DNA from: CAYMZZ01 sp046297935
Lineage (GTDB): Bacteria > Bacteroidota > Bacteroidia > Chitinophagales > Chitinophagaceae
Assembly: GCA_046297935.1 (NCBI GenBank)
Contig: JBKBHA010000002.1
Span: forward strand, 124,001 to 188,000
Direction: 5' to 3'
DNA length: 64,000 bases
Numbering within the stretch: the stretch's first letter is position 1; each line of letters begins with the position of its first letter. This document shows, one piece after another, positions 54,546 to 63,490 of the stretch. The position numbers and the translations under genes are program-made. Below the pieces are notes generated by a model. It was not told where the DNA came from. It did not search any database and worked only from the letters and a program-made list of their open reading frames with translations.

Positions 54546-57155
54546 CTAATTGGTTTCACTTTCATTAGATGCATCCGGACCTTCGGAGGTTGCGTCGGGA
54601 TTATCGGGCTGGGTTTCAGCGTCCGGCGCTACTTCAGGCGTTGCCAGGGTTTCGCCAACCAACTCCTCCACTTCCTGCTCGTCGAGCTTGGTGATGGCCG
54701 CAATTTCATCGCCATCGTCGAGGCGGATTAATTTGACGCCCTGTGTGGCGCGGCCCTGCTCGCTTACATGAGCCACCCGCATGCGGATGGTAACACCACT
54801 GCGACAGGTAATCATCAGATCTTCCCTTGCTTCCACATCCAGAATTCCTACCAGCTTGCCGGTCTTTTCGGTAACGGCAATCGTTTTCACGCCCTTACCA
54901 CCACGGTTGGTGAATCTGTATTCATCTACTGCCGTGCGTTTACCATAACCTTTTTCACTTACCACCAGCACTGTGCGGCTTGCATCTGTAGTAGGATTTA
55001 CACAAATCATACCAACCACTTCATCATTGGCATCATCTACCTCAATTCCGGCTACTCCAATAGCGCCACGCCCTGTGGGCCGAACGGTGCTTTCAGAAAA
55101 ACGAATCGCCCTTCCTGATTTCACCGCCATCATTATTTCCGAATTTCCGTCGGTCATTCTGGCTTCCAGCAACTCATCACCATCTACAATGGTAATGGCG
55201 TTTACACCGGTTGATCTTGGACGGCTAAAGTCTTCCAGCGCCGTTTTCTTGATGATACCCTGCTTGGTACACAACACAATATTATGCGATTTCACAAAAT
55301 CTTCGTCTTTTAGATCTTTCACATCCAGAATGGCCCTGATCTTATCGTCGGGCGGCAACTGCACGAGGTTCTGAATTGCCCTGCCCTTGCTGGTTTTTTC
55401 TCCCTCGGGAATCTCGTACACATTTAACCAGTAGCAGCGTCCTTTTTCGGTAAAGAACAGCATGGTATGGTGGGTGCTGGCTACAAAGAGGTGTTCAATA
55501 TAATCTTCGTCGCGGGTTTTACCACCAATCACTCCCCTTCCGCCACGTCGTTGCGAGCGGTATTCGTCGGCCGGGGTGCGCTTGATATAGCCCAGGTGCG
55601 AAATGGTGATAACCACATCTTCTTCCTTGATCAGGTCTTTGATGCGAACTTCATTGTCGAGGTAAGTGATTTCAGTTCTACGGGCATCGCCAAACTTCTC
55701 TTTCACCTCCAGCAATTCGGTCTTGATGAGGTCGAAGCGCAGGCCTTCGTTTGCCAGCAACTCCTGCAGGTGGGCTATCAGTTTCATCAGTTCGTCGTAC
55801 TCCTCCTTGATCTTGTCACGCTCCATGCCGGTGAGGCGTTGCAGGCGAAGTTCGAGGATGGCTTTCGCCTGAATTTCGTCGAGGCCCCAGCCCGCATTGA
55901 TCAGGTTGTCTTTGGCCACTTCGGGTGTAGCGCTGCTGCGGATCAACGCGATCACCTCATCGAGGTGGTCGAGTGCAATCAGGTAGCCCTGCAGAATATG
56001 CGCACGTTTTTGTGCTTCGCGCAGCTCGTACTGTGTACGGCGCACTACTACTTCGTGTCGGAACTCTACAAATTCGCTGATCAGGTCTTTCAGGTTCAGG
56101 GTACGTGGCCGTCCTTTAACGATAGCTACGTTGTTGATCCCGTAAGAAGTTTGAAGTTCGGTGAGTTTATAAAGCTGATTGATGATGACGTTGGCAACAG
56201 CATCGCGTTTGAGATCGATTACGATACGCGTACCTTCTTTTTCGTTCGATTCGTTGTTGACATGTGCAATGCCCTCAATAATCTTTTCATTGACCAGTTC
56301 GCCAATACGGTTAGTGAGCGCGTCGCGGTTTACCTGGTAAGGCACTTCGGTAATGATGACCTGTTCGCGGCCGCTTGGCTTGGTATCCACATGCAATTTG
56401 CCCCGCACCACTACCCTGCCGCGTCCAAAATGTGCGGCGGCTTTTACTCCTTCCATTCCGTAGATGATACCACCAGTGGGGAAATCAGGAGCTTTAACGT
56501 GCTGCATCAACTCTTCAATGCTGATCTCACGATTGTCGATATAGGCAATACAACCATCTATCGCTTCGGAGAGGTTGTGCGGCATCATGTTGGTGGCCAT
56601 ACCTACGGCGATTCCGCTTGAGCCATTTATGAGCAACTGAGGTATGCGCGTGGGCAGGATGGCAGGTTCCTTTTCCGAGTCGTCGAAGTTGGGTTGAAAA
56701 TCGACCGTGTCTTTGTCGAGATCTTCGAGCATGAAGCCAGCCAATCGTTGAAGACGGGCTTCGGTATATCGCATGGCAGCAGGGCCGTCGCCGTCCTGGT
56801 TACCAAAGTTACCCTGACCATCAATGAGGCGATAACGCATGTTCCATTCCTGCGCCATACGCACCATGGCATCGTAAACCGCTCCATCGCCATGCGGGTG
56901 GTATTTACCTAACACCTCCCCTACTATACGGGCCGACTTTTTAAAGGGTCTGTTGAAATACAAACCGAGTTCGTTCACGGCAAATAAAATACGCCGATGT
57001 ACGGGTTTTAATCCATCGCGTACATCGGGCAGGGCGCGGCCAACAATTACCGACATCGAATAGTCGATATAGGCCGTCTTCATCTGCTCCTCGATATTGA
57101 CCGGAATGATCCGGTTATTGTCGCTGGTTTCCTGTGGTCCGAGATTCTCTTCCAT
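54546..57155 (-). CDS. gyrA: DNA gyrase subunit A
   Basis: 869 residues. The breakage-reunion domain has the winged-helix with catalytic Tyr in AAMRYTEARL, the quinolone-region sequence HPHGDGAVYDAMVRMAQ, and the GYLIALDHLDEVI coiled-coil helices. The C-terminal beta-pinwheel contains the GyrA-box YRSQRRGGRGV, which marks gyrase rather than topoisomerase IV ParC. The residue after HGDG is Ala, then Val-Tyr-Asp-Ala, i.e. the Ser83 equivalent of E. coli is Ala-like here, as in some naturally less quinolone-sensitive lineages; inference. The tail is acidic and Pro/Asn/Thr rich. Gyrase introduces negative supercoils. Confidence 0.96.
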   Translation of the reverse strand: MEENLGPQETSDNNRIIPVNIEEQMKTAYIDYSMSVIVGRALPDVRDGLKPVHRRILFAVNELGLYFNRPFKKSARIVGEVLGKYHPHGDGAVYDAMVRMAQEWNMRYRLIDGQGNFGNQDGDGPAAMRYTEARLQRLAGFMLEDLDKDTVDFQPNFDDSEKEPAILPTRIPQLLINGSSGIAVGMATNMMPHNLSEAIDGCIAYIDNREISIEELMQHVKAPDFPTGGIIYGMEGVKAAAHFGRGRVVVRGKLHVDTKPSGREQVIITEVPYQVNRDALTNRIGELVNEKIIEGIAHVNNESNEKEGTRIVIDLKRDAVANVIINQLYKLTELQTSYGINNVAIVKGRPRTLNLKDLISEFVEFRHEVVVRRTQYELREAQKRAHILQGYLIALDHLDEVIALIRSSATPEVAKDNLINAGWGLDEIQAKAILELRLQRLTGMERDKIKEEYDELMKLIAHLQELLANEGLRFDLIKTELLEVKEKFGDARRTEITYLDNEVRIKDLIKEEDVVITISHLGYIKRTPADEYRSQRRGGRGVIGGKTRDEDYIEHLFVASTHHTMLFFTEKGRCYWLNVYEIPEGEKTSKGRAIQNLVQLPPDDKIRAILDVKDLKDEDFVKSHNIVLCTKQGIIKKTALEDFSRPRSTGVNAITIVDGDELLEARMTDGNSEIMMAVKSGRAIRFSESTVRPTGRGAIGVAGIEVDDANDEVVGMICVNPTTDASRTVLVVSEKGYGKRTAVDEYRFTNRGGKGVKTIAVTEKTGKLVGILDVEAREDLMITCRSGVTIRMRVAHVSEQGRATQGVKLIRLDDGDEIAAITKLDEQEVEELVGETLATPEVAPDAETQPDNPDATSEGPDASNESETN

Positions 57156-57231
57156 TCTGATTTTACCGATAAATTGATAGGCAAAAAAATTTCGCTTTCT
57201 TCCCTGTAAATCAGGGTTTTTATGCGGCTGG

Positions 57232-57239
57232 CAAATCTA
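57232..57239 (-). promoter_or_regulatory. Putative -7 box for gyrA
   Basis: On the minus strand TAGATTTG matches TAnnTTTG, 76 bases before the ATG at 57155; the leader contains a small hairpin (CCCTG 57203-57207 with CAGGG 57212-57216). The remainder of the 249-base divergent gap shows nothing else definite. Confidence 0.5.
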
Positions 57240-57404
57240 CTTTTTTTAGCACGTATAACCTCAGTTCGACGCCTAAATTTTGGTCGAGTTTTCCACCTTT
57301 TGTGGATATTGCAAATACCGAGTTAAATGATTCATTTATAACATCTCTTTTGCACTTAGCGGCATGTATTTTTCGTTACTTGTGATGCCAATCTTGAGAA
57401 CATC

Positions 57405-58787
57405 ATGAAAACCTATCTTCTCCTTCGCAGCAACAGGGAATCGGGGCCATACAGCCTCGAGGCACTCCTGCAAATGGGGTTGAAACCGTACGACCTCATC
57501 TGGGTGGAAGGTCGTAGCGCCGCATGGCGTTATCCTGGTGAAATTGAAGAATTGAAAGCGTATGCGCCGGCTGTGGAGGAACAGCCTTTCGATCGCTTTT
57601 TCCGGCGTGAGCCGGAACCAGCCCCCGAGCCGGTGCAGCCCAAACAGGCATCGAGGCCCGTTTTTTCCGACTATGAGTCACGTTTCCTTCCTTCGGAAAA
57701 CCAGCAGCCTGCAAAAGCTGGCCGCAAATCGGTTTTTGTAACGCTTCCGGCACAGCCACAACGTTCGGCTCCACCCAGCAGGCCGACCGAGGCGCCGGTG
57801 AAAAGTGCAGGTTCCATTCATCCTGAACCGGTTCGTACCCCCCTTGAAGAACCGGAAACTCCAACGGTTAAGTTTGCTCAACCGCTGGATGATATTAAGG
57901 CCATGTATGTGCAGTCGCTCCAGGAGCGTCGCCATCGCACGGCCAGAAGCCGTCTGCTCCGCCAGTATGGTCGGCAGGCGGCTTTATTTCTCGGACTGCT
58001 GGGTGCCGGCGTAGCGCTTGGCTTTATGGTTTTGAAAAAACCTGCCGATACTTCGGCGCAGAACAATATTGCACAACAAATCAATGAACCGGTTGCGGAC
58101 AATCCTGTAGATGCACCTGTTGTTTCAAACGACATGGTTGATGAAGCCCCTGCCGAAAAAATGCCTGCAGCGGCAGCCGATCAGTCTATTATCCGCGACT
58201 TCAGCGCCGAACAGATTCGACAGAATCGGGTGGCTTTGCAAACTCCGGATCCAAAGCAAAAGTTTCAGGAGAGTGCAAACAACGGTAAAACGACGGTTCA
58301 AAGGCAAAAGCAGGAACAGAAAGCGGAGTCGCCTTCTGATAGCCCATCGTACGGATACGAGCCTTCTCAACATATTGCCAGCACCGGCGAAAGGGTAAAA
58401 GCGAGCCGCAGCGAAGCGAATGAGACGAATGAAACAACCGTGCCCGACACAAAATCAAAAACAGGTAAAGTAACGGGCAGCAACGGGGACCTGGCTGCAA
58501 CGATACCAGCCGAATTTGAAGGAAAAGTGACGGTTGAATCAAATGAATACAAGAAAGTGGCACTGGGTGGTATACGCGATTTGCGACTGTCGGTAACCAA
58601 CAGCAGCGATGCTGCTTTAACTAAAGTGGTTGTGCAATTGCAATACTTGCGGCCCAATGAGGAACCGCTTAAAACCGAAATGGTCAATTTTAGAGGTGTG
58701 GGTGCAAAAGAAACTTCCACCATCCGGCTTCCCGATACCAACAGAGGGACCAAAGTGCGCTACCGCATTGTAGAAGTACAGCCTTGA
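57405..58787 (+). CDS. GYF_2-domain membrane protein
   Basis: 460 residues. An N-terminal GYF_2/DUF4339-type domain (YLLLRSNRESGPYSLEALLQMGLKPYDLIWVEG, 4-~50) is followed by a Pro-rich disordered region, one membrane helix (~200-220, AALFLGLLGAGVALGFMVL), a second low-complexity region rich in Gln/Lys/Ser/Asn, and a C-terminal beta-rich domain (FEGKVTVESNEYKKVALGGIRDLRLSVTNSS ... YRIVEVQP). The GYF-like part should be cytoplasmic and bind peptides; the C-terminal part is periplasmic. Function unknown. Divergent from gyrA, convergent with the porin gene. Confidence 0.75.
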   Translation: MKTYLLLRSNRESGPYSLEALLQMGLKPYDLIWVEGRSAAWRYPGEIEELKAYAPAVEEQPFDRFFRREPEPAPEPVQPKQASRPVFSDYESRFLPSENQQPAKAGRKSVFVTLPAQPQRSAPPSRPTEAPVKSAGSIHPEPVRTPLEEPETPTVKFAQPLDDIKAMYVQSLQERRHRTARSRLLRQYGRQAALFLGLLGAGVALGFMVLKKPADTSAQNNIAQQINEPVADNPVDAPVVSNDMVDEAPAEKMPAAAADQSIIRDFSAEQIRQNRVALQTPDPKQKFQESANNGKTTVQRQKQEQKAESPSDSPSYGYEPSQHIASTGERVKASRSEANETNETTVPDTKSKTGKVTGSNGDLAATIPAEFEGKVTVESNEYKKVALGGIRDLRLSVTNSSDAALTKVVVQLQYLRPNEEPLKTEMVNFRGVGAKETSTIRLPDTNRGTKVRYRIVEVQP

Positions 58788-58796
58788 TCAATTGGG

Positions 58797-58854
58797 GAAT
58801 TTGTTGATTTGATAATTTGGTTAGCAGTAACCGAATTATCAAATCAACAAATTC
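58797..58854. terminator. Long hairpin between convergent genes, likely bidirectional terminator
   Basis: Arms 58797-58823 and 58828-58854, 27 bases each, with a single mismatch that would be a G-U pair, around a four-base loop. The arms are AT-rich (GAATTTGTTGATTTG ... GGTTA) rather than GC-rich with T-tail. Confidence 0.75.
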
Positions 58855-58867
58855 TCCTGTTAAGAAC

Positions 58868-59431
58868 TTACTTGCCGAGGCGAAGTGTGAGGCCAACCTG
58901 AATGGTGCTGTTCTTGAAGTCAGGATCAATATCGCCACTGTCGAAATCACCCACTTTCGATAAGCCGGCCAGGTAACGTGCACCTATACCGATCTTTCCG
59001 AAGTTATAGCCCAATCCTGCGGCTGCAGCCAGATCCAGGTCTTTTGCAAAATCTTCTACGGTGCTTTCGCCAACATCTTCGCTTATTTTGAAGCTAACCT
59101 GCGGACCTACTTCCAGGTAAAATCCACCGCCGGGTTTAAACTGCACCATCACTGGCAGTGAAATGTAGGTGAGTTTAAAATCAGTGTCAGCATCTTCGAA
59201 TTTGGCTCCTGCAGTTGATACCAACAGTTCGGGTTGAATAGCTACTGCACCCAGACTGAAGTTTAAAAAGCCACCGGCATGGAAACCAAACAACGCTTTG
59301 TTTTCCAGATCGGAGATATTGCCTCCGGTAAAATTGCTGATATTGGCTCCCGCTTTTACCCCGCCACTAATATTTTGTGCATGGACGCCTACGGTCGCCA
59401 GCAGGCAGATTGCCACAATTGTTCTTTTCAT
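58868..59431 (-). CDS. Outer-membrane beta-barrel protein (porin family)
   Basis: 187 residues from ATG 59431, chosen because it begins the signal peptide MKRTIVAICLLATVGVHAQ; a longer frame upstream would overlap the promoter region. After cleavage the protein opens with NISGGVKAGANISNF and alternates amphipathic beta strands (LLVSTAGAKFEDADTDFKLTYISLPVMVQFKPGGGFYLEVGPQ style), ending in LTLRLGK. This fits the small eight-strand OMP_b-brl_2 barrel family common in Bacteroidota. It has no special domain; probably structural or a small porin. Divergent from the next gene with an 81-base gap. Confidence 0.87.
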   Translation of the reverse strand: MKRTIVAICLLATVGVHAQNISGGVKAGANISNFTGGNISDLENKALFGFHAGGFLNFSLGAVAIQPELLVSTAGAKFEDADTDFKLTYISLPVMVQFKPGGGFYLEVGPQVSFKISEDVGESTVEDFAKDLDLAAAAGLGYNFGKIGIGARYLAGLSKVGDFDSGDIDPDFKNSTIQVGLTLRLGK

Positions 59432-59512
59432 AAAATCCAGTTTTGTTTTTAAAGGTTTTTGACATCCAAATTTACGGTGGCTCATCCAATTCCTTTGTAT
59501 GATATTTGTCAG

Positions 59513-60835
59513 ATGAAGAAGGTACTTGTATTTGGAGCCGGTAAATCGGCAACACATTTGATAAGTTACTTATTGGATCAATCTGTCAAATTTGATTGGC
59601 GGCTGACAGTGGCTGATGCAAGTGCAGAACTTGCCCGGCGAAAAATTGGTTCACATCCCCGCGGGGAAGCAATACAGCTCGATATTCAGGATGCGGCGGC
59701 AAGAACTAAACTGATTGAACAATCCGATATCGTGGTTAGTATGATGCCACCACATTTACATAGCCTGGTGGCGATAGATTGTTTGCAGGCGGGGAAAAAT
59801 TTACTCACGGCATCCTATGTTGATGAATTCCTTCGGTCGCTGGATAAGGAGGTAAAGGAAAAAGGTTTGATTTTTTTATGTGAGTCAGGACTCGATCCCG
59901 GAATTGATCATATGAGTGCCATGGAGATGCTTGACCATATCCGGGGGCTCGGAGCCGAGCTGATTTCTTTCCGCTCGCATTGTGGCGGATTGGTGGCACC
60001 TGAAAGCGACAATAACCCCTGGCATTACAAGATTAGCTGGAACCCGCGGAACATTGTTATGGCAGGCAAGGCCGGCGCGCATTATCGTGAAGCGGGACGC
60101 GATGTGAAACTCTCGCATCTGGACCTGTTTTCCGACAGCAGACTGGTTTCCATACCTGGCCTCAACAATTTTGCATGGTATCCGAACCGCGATTCACTAA
60201 GCTATGAACCTTTATATGGCCTTGCAGATACACCCACTTTCGTGCGAACAACGCTGAGGCATCCTCATTTTATACGGGGCTGGCATATATTGATCGCGCT
60301 GGGACTGACGGAGGAAAATCCTTTGTTGTCTTTTGCCGGCTTGAGCTGGCAGGAGGCTTTTGATCGATTGATTGATGGATCGGGTAAACGAGAGGAACTG
60401 AACGAATGGCTAAGCCAGCCCGCCGATTTGGATGGGTTCCATTTTTCTCTTTTGTGGAAACAGTTTACCGAAGCGGCAGCGGGAATGGAACTGACTGCAT
60501 CGCAATACTCGGCTGCCGATCTGTTGCAAATAGCAGCTGAGCGGGCCTGGAAATTACAAAGTGGAGATATGGACATGATCGTGATGCTGCACGAGCTGGA
60601 ATATAAACTGGGCGACACAATCATGCAATGGAATGCGAGCCTGGTGGTAAAAGGTGAAGATGCCGACAGAACAGCCATGTCGAAGACAGTAGGTCTGCCG
60701 CTTGGTATTGCGTGCAAACTGATTCTGACTGGTGAAGTAAGCGGCCCAGGCGTGCGAATTCCGATAACAGCCGATTTGTATAAACCCATTCTGAAAGAAC
60801 TGGCTGAACTGGGAATTGAATTCAATCAACATTAA
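59513..60835 (+). CDS. Saccharopine dehydrogenase-like NAD(P)-dependent oxidoreductase
   Basis: 440 residues from ATG 59513, which opens directly with the Rossmann loop KKVLVFGAGKSATHLI. The middle region contains CESGLDPGIDHMSAM and SFRSHCGGLVAPES, landmarks of the saccharopine dehydrogenase (LYS9-like) family. These enzymes act in lysine metabolism via saccharopine or, in other members, on related carboxynorspermidine-type substrates; the exact substrate here is not fixed by sequence. The sirtuin gene starts 28 bases after its stop, so the two are likely co-transcribed. Confidence 0.87.
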   Translation: MKKVLVFGAGKSATHLISYLLDQSVKFDWRLTVADASAELARRKIGSHPRGEAIQLDIQDAAARTKLIEQSDIVVSMMPPHLHSLVAIDCLQAGKNLLTASYVDEFLRSLDKEVKEKGLIFLCESGLDPGIDHMSAMEMLDHIRGLGAELISFRSHCGGLVAPESDNNPWHYKISWNPRNIVMAGKAGAHYREAGRDVKLSHLDLFSDSRLVSIPGLNNFAWYPNRDSLSYEPLYGLADTPTFVRTTLRHPHFIRGWHILIALGLTEENPLLSFAGLSWQEAFDRLIDGSGKREELNEWLSQPADLDGFHFSLLWKQFTEAAAGMELTASQYSAADLLQIAAERAWKLQSGDMDMIVMLHELEYKLGDTIMQWNASLVVKGEDADRTAMSKTVGLPLGIACKLILTGEVSGPGVRIPITADLYKPILKELAELGIEFNQH

Positions 60836-60863
60836 AGCCGACGAATTGTCGCTTCGAGTCATT

Positions 60864-61550
60864 ATGAAAAAGCTGGTTGTATTAACAGGTGCCGGTGTAA
60901 GTGCCGAGAGCGGACTTCGAACCTTTCGCGATGGGGATGGCTTGTGGGAAGGTCATGATGTAACTAAAGTTGCGACTCCTGAAGCATGGCATACGGATCC
61001 GCGGCTGGTGCTGGATTTTTATAATATGCGTCGTCGCGATGTGGCAGCCGCAAAACCCAATCCTGGTCATTTAGCGCTCGCTGCTATGGAAAAAGATTTT
61101 GACGTAACGATCATCACCCAGAATATCGACGACCTGCATGAGCGCGCCGGCTCGCGTAAGGTCATTCATCTGCATGGCGAGATTTTCAGGATGCGAAGTG
61201 ATGCTGATACCGAAACCACCTACGAAATAAGGGAAGACATGGAGTATGGTGCGCTTGCACCCGACGGAAGCCTGCTGCGTCCGGCCATCGTGTGGTTTGG
61301 AGAAGCTGTGCCTATGATTGAAAAAGCAATAGCAACGGTAATGGAGGCTGATATATTTGTGGTAGCCGGCACTTCCCTGCTGGTTTATCCGGCAGCAGGT
61401 TTACTACATTATGTGGCCGATTCGGTTCCCAAGTTTATCGTAGACCGACGATTGCCGAACGTCAGCGGCATACGGGGGCTTACTGCACTGGAAGAACCAT
61501 CCGGAACGGGCCTGCCCCGACTTCATCAAATGTTGTTGGCCTTGAAATAA
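60864..61550 (+). CDS. cobB: Sir2-family NAD+-dependent protein deacylase lacking zinc cysteines
   Basis: 228 residues from ATG 60864; the Rossmann start is KKLVVLTGAGVSAESGLRTFR. Catalytic motifs are intact: TQNIDDLHERAGS, LHGEIF (catalytic His) and VAGTSLLVYPAAG. The FYNMRRR segment supplies Tyr and Arg in the YxxR spacing of class III (SIRT5/CobB-like) deacylases, pointing to succinyl- or malonyl-lysine removal. The region that normally holds four zinc cysteines (here RMRSDADTETTYEIRED ... SLLRP) has none. Similar Cys-less forms are known in Bacteroidota. 28 bases after the saccharopine dehydrogenase-like gene. Confidence 0.9.
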   Translation: MKKLVVLTGAGVSAESGLRTFRDGDGLWEGHDVTKVATPEAWHTDPRLVLDFYNMRRRDVAAAKPNPGHLALAAMEKDFDVTIITQNIDDLHERAGSRKVIHLHGEIFRMRSDADTETTYEIREDMEYGALAPDGSLLRPAIVWFGEAVPMIEKAIATVMEADIFVVAGTSLLVYPAAGLLHYVADSVPKFIVDRRLPNVSGIRGLTALEEPSGTGLPRLHQMLLALK

Positions 61551-61555
61551 AAAAA

Positions 61556-61581
61556 TCCCGCCGGCAAGAAAACCAGCGGGA
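61556..61581 (-). terminator. Terminator after the Fas1 gene
   Basis: TCCCGCCGG (61556-61564) pairs with CCAGCGGGA (61573-61581), one mismatch, followed on the minus strand by a T-run. It may also slow the convergent cobB transcript. Confidence 0.75.
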
Positions 61582-61635
61582 ACATCAAAACCAACTGCAT
61601 GAACTATTTTCATCCGCTATTGCGGACACAATGAT

Positions 61636-62187
61636 CTATTTAGGCAAAACCACGGTATCAATTACATGAATCACACCGTTGCTCTGGTATACATCCTTAA
61701 TGGTTACTGTTGACTTATTGCCATTTTCGTCCATCAATACCACTGAACCATTTTCAATCATCGCCCAAAGTTTGCCACCTGCTACTGTGGTCAGTTCAGC
61801 TTTGCCATTGCCTTTTTTAATAGCGGCCATCAATGCTTTACTGTCGAGCTTGCCGGCAACAACATGATAGGTTAAAATGCCGGTGAGCATTGCTTTGTTT
61901 TCGGGCTTTACGAGTGTTTCTACCGTACCTGCAGGCAGCTTGTCGAAAGCAGCATTAGTGGGAGCAAACACCGTAAATGGACCTGCCGACTGCAAGGTTT
62001 CAACCAGTCCGGCCGCTTTTACCGCCGCCACCAATGTGGTATGGTCTTTCGAGTTTACCGCATTTTCCACAATGTTTTTCGTAGGATACATGGGGGCTCC
62101 GCCTACTTCTACCGTCTTTTGTGCAAAGCTGGTTTGAAATGCAGCGAGAGACAACAACGCGAGTGCAACTAACTTGATCTTTTTCAT
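61636..62187 (-). CDS. Secreted fasciclin (FAS1) domain protein
   Basis: 183 residues from ATG 62187, which begins the signal peptide MKKIKLVALALLSLAAFQTSFAQ. One FAS1 domain: NIVENAVNSKDHTTLVAAVKAAGLVETL, GPFTVFAPTNAAFDKLP, LTGILTYHVVAG, and a final NGVIHVIDTVVLP. FAS1 domains mediate adhesion at the cell surface. There is no other domain. The region from 62188 to 62390 upstream is AT-rich without a clear -7 box. Confidence 0.93.
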   Translation of the reverse strand: MKKIKLVALALLSLAAFQTSFAQKTVEVGGAPMYPTKNIVENAVNSKDHTTLVAAVKAAGLVETLQSAGPFTVFAPTNAAFDKLPAGTVETLVKPENKAMLTGILTYHVVAGKLDSKALMAAIKKGNGKAELTTVAGGKLWAMIENGSVVLMDENGNKSTVTIKDVYQSNGVIHVIDTVVLPK

Positions 62188-62391
62188 AACGAAGAATTGA
62201 ATAATTGGTTTAAAAAAATAGAAAATCGAAAAAATAATTAGAAAGTTGTGGGTAGCAGAAGAGTTGTCTTCATGGGTACGGATTTTTGTCTTTATGTAGA
62301 AGGGTCGGCGTAAAATGTGCACGCGTACAGAAAATATACGCGCGGTTTTTATTTTTGGATTGAGCCTTATCGTTTTTTTCTTAAGCTTTGG

Positions 62392-62399
62392 TAGATTTG
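62392..62399 (+). promoter_or_regulatory. Putative -7 box for the EVE gene
   Basis: TAGATTTG matches TAnnTTTG, 21 bases before the ATG at 62421. Confidence 0.5.
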
Positions 62400-62420
62400 C
62401 CATCAATTAATTCATTGGCA

Positions 62421-62831
62421 ATGGCATACTGGCTCATCAAATCGGAACCGTTTAAGTATTCATGGGAAAATTTTGAAAAGGATAAACAAACTTTTTGGGA
62501 TGGAGTGCGCAACTATGCAGCACGGTTAAATTTGAGGGCCATGAAGAAAGGCGATCTCGCTTTTTTTTATCATAGCAATGAAGGCACCGAAATTGTGGGT
62601 ATTGCAAAGCTGGTGAAGGAAGCTTATCAGGATCCCAGTACCGACGATGAGCGCTGGGTAGCCGTAGACGTGGCTGTGCATAAGAAATTAAAGAAGCCAG
62701 TGACCCTGGCACAAATCAAGGCCGATCCCATGCTGAAAGAAATGGCGCTCGTGCGCCTTGGCCGTTTGTCGGTTCAACCCGTTACCGAAGAAGAATGGAA
62801 ACGTGTGTTGCAACTGGCCGGAGAAAAATAG
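62421..62831 (+). CDS. EVE domain protein (modified-nucleotide reader fold)
   Basis: 136 residues from ATG 62421. It has the PUA-like EVE landmarks: MAYWLIKSEP at the start, FWDGVRNYAARLNLRAMKKGDLAFFYHS, GTEIVGIAKLVKEAYQDPS and ALVRLGRLSVQPVTEEEW. EVE domains bind modified cytosine or other modified bases in DNA or RNA; stand-alone housekeeping forms like this one are common, and some fused forms belong to modification-dependent restriction. No nuclease neighbour here. Confidence 0.92.
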   Translation: MAYWLIKSEPFKYSWENFEKDKQTFWDGVRNYAARLNLRAMKKGDLAFFYHSNEGTEIVGIAKLVKEAYQDPSTDDERWVAVDVAVHKKLKKPVTLAQIKADPMLKEMALVRLGRLSVQPVTEEEWKRVLQLAGEK

Positions 62832-62858
62832 CATGGCCGGCCATACAACATTTACTTC

Positions 62859-62900
62859 AGCCCCACTCCCGCCGGTTTTGGGGCTTTTGTTTTTTTTTTG
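62859..62900 (+). terminator. Terminator after EVE gene
   Basis: AGCCCC (62859-62864) pairs with GGGGCT (62880-62885) around a CG-rich loop, followed by TTTGTTTTTTTTTT. Confidence 0.85.
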
Positions 62901-62904
62901 ATGT

Positions 62905-63423
62905 TTAATCTGACGCTCCTAACAGGTCACTATAAGACCTGTCAATCAGATCCTGTTGCTGGATATTCAGCACCTGCATGTAGTGTGCACACTGGGCTTC
63001 AAGGGTTGATTGTTCCAGATCCCGGGTCAGGTTGCCCGCTTCAATTTCCACAAAATGGCCGAGTCCCGGCACTTCATCAATATGGAATTTAACGTTGTCG
63101 ATAAAGTAGATTTCCCGCTTTTTCTCGACCACTACTTTCACGCCCAGCGCAGCAACCAGGATCGATTTCATTTTTGCCGGATCATTGACCGGTAGTAATT
63201 CGAAGCTGGATGCCTTTGGACCTTCCTGATTGGCGCGGCGATAATATATGAGATTGTTTTCGATGTTACCCTCACGCAGTTTCAGGCGACCTTCCTTTAC
63301 GTGAAAGTAACTATCGGTCTGATGGTCGGTGCCTTTGAAAACCGCCTGATGGCTGTTGAGCCATTCGCGTACAAATTGAGGGTTGCTGCAACGCGCTTTG
63401 ATTTCTATATTCAGGAAAGCCAT
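62905..63423 (-). CDS. CYTH-domain protein (class IV adenylate cyclase / thiamine-triphosphatase fold)
   Basis: 172 residues from ATG 63423. The CYTH signature IEIKAR lies near the N-terminus (residues 6-11), followed by QTDSYFHVKEGRLKLREG, LIYYRR, VEKKREIYFIDNVKFHIDEVPGLGHFVEIE, all typical tunnel-fold strands with alternating charged residues that bind triphosphate and metal. Members are adenylate cyclases, inorganic triphosphatases or thiamine triphosphatases; sequence alone does not decide. A start three codons earlier is not needed. Confidence 0.88.
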   Translation of the reverse strand: MAFLNIEIKARCSNPQFVREWLNSHQAVFKGTDHQTDSYFHVKEGRLKLREGNIENNLIYYRRANQEGPKASSFELLPVNDPAKMKSILVAALGVKVVVEKKREIYFIDNVKFHIDEVPGLGHFVEIEAGNLTRDLEQSTLEAQCAHYMQVLNIQQQDLIDRSYSDLLGASD

Positions 63424-63435
63424 ATGGTAAAAATA

Positions 63436-63467
63436 AAATGAGGCCGGCAATTAAACCGACCTCATTT
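63436..63467 (-). terminator. Terminator after the small protein gene
   Basis: AAATGAGGCCGG (63436-63447) pairs with CCGACCTCATTT (63456-63467) with one mismatch; on the minus strand it is followed by a T-rich run. It lies between this gene and CYTH. Confidence 0.8.
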
Positions 63468-63490
63468 AAGAATAATGTGGAATAAGTGAA

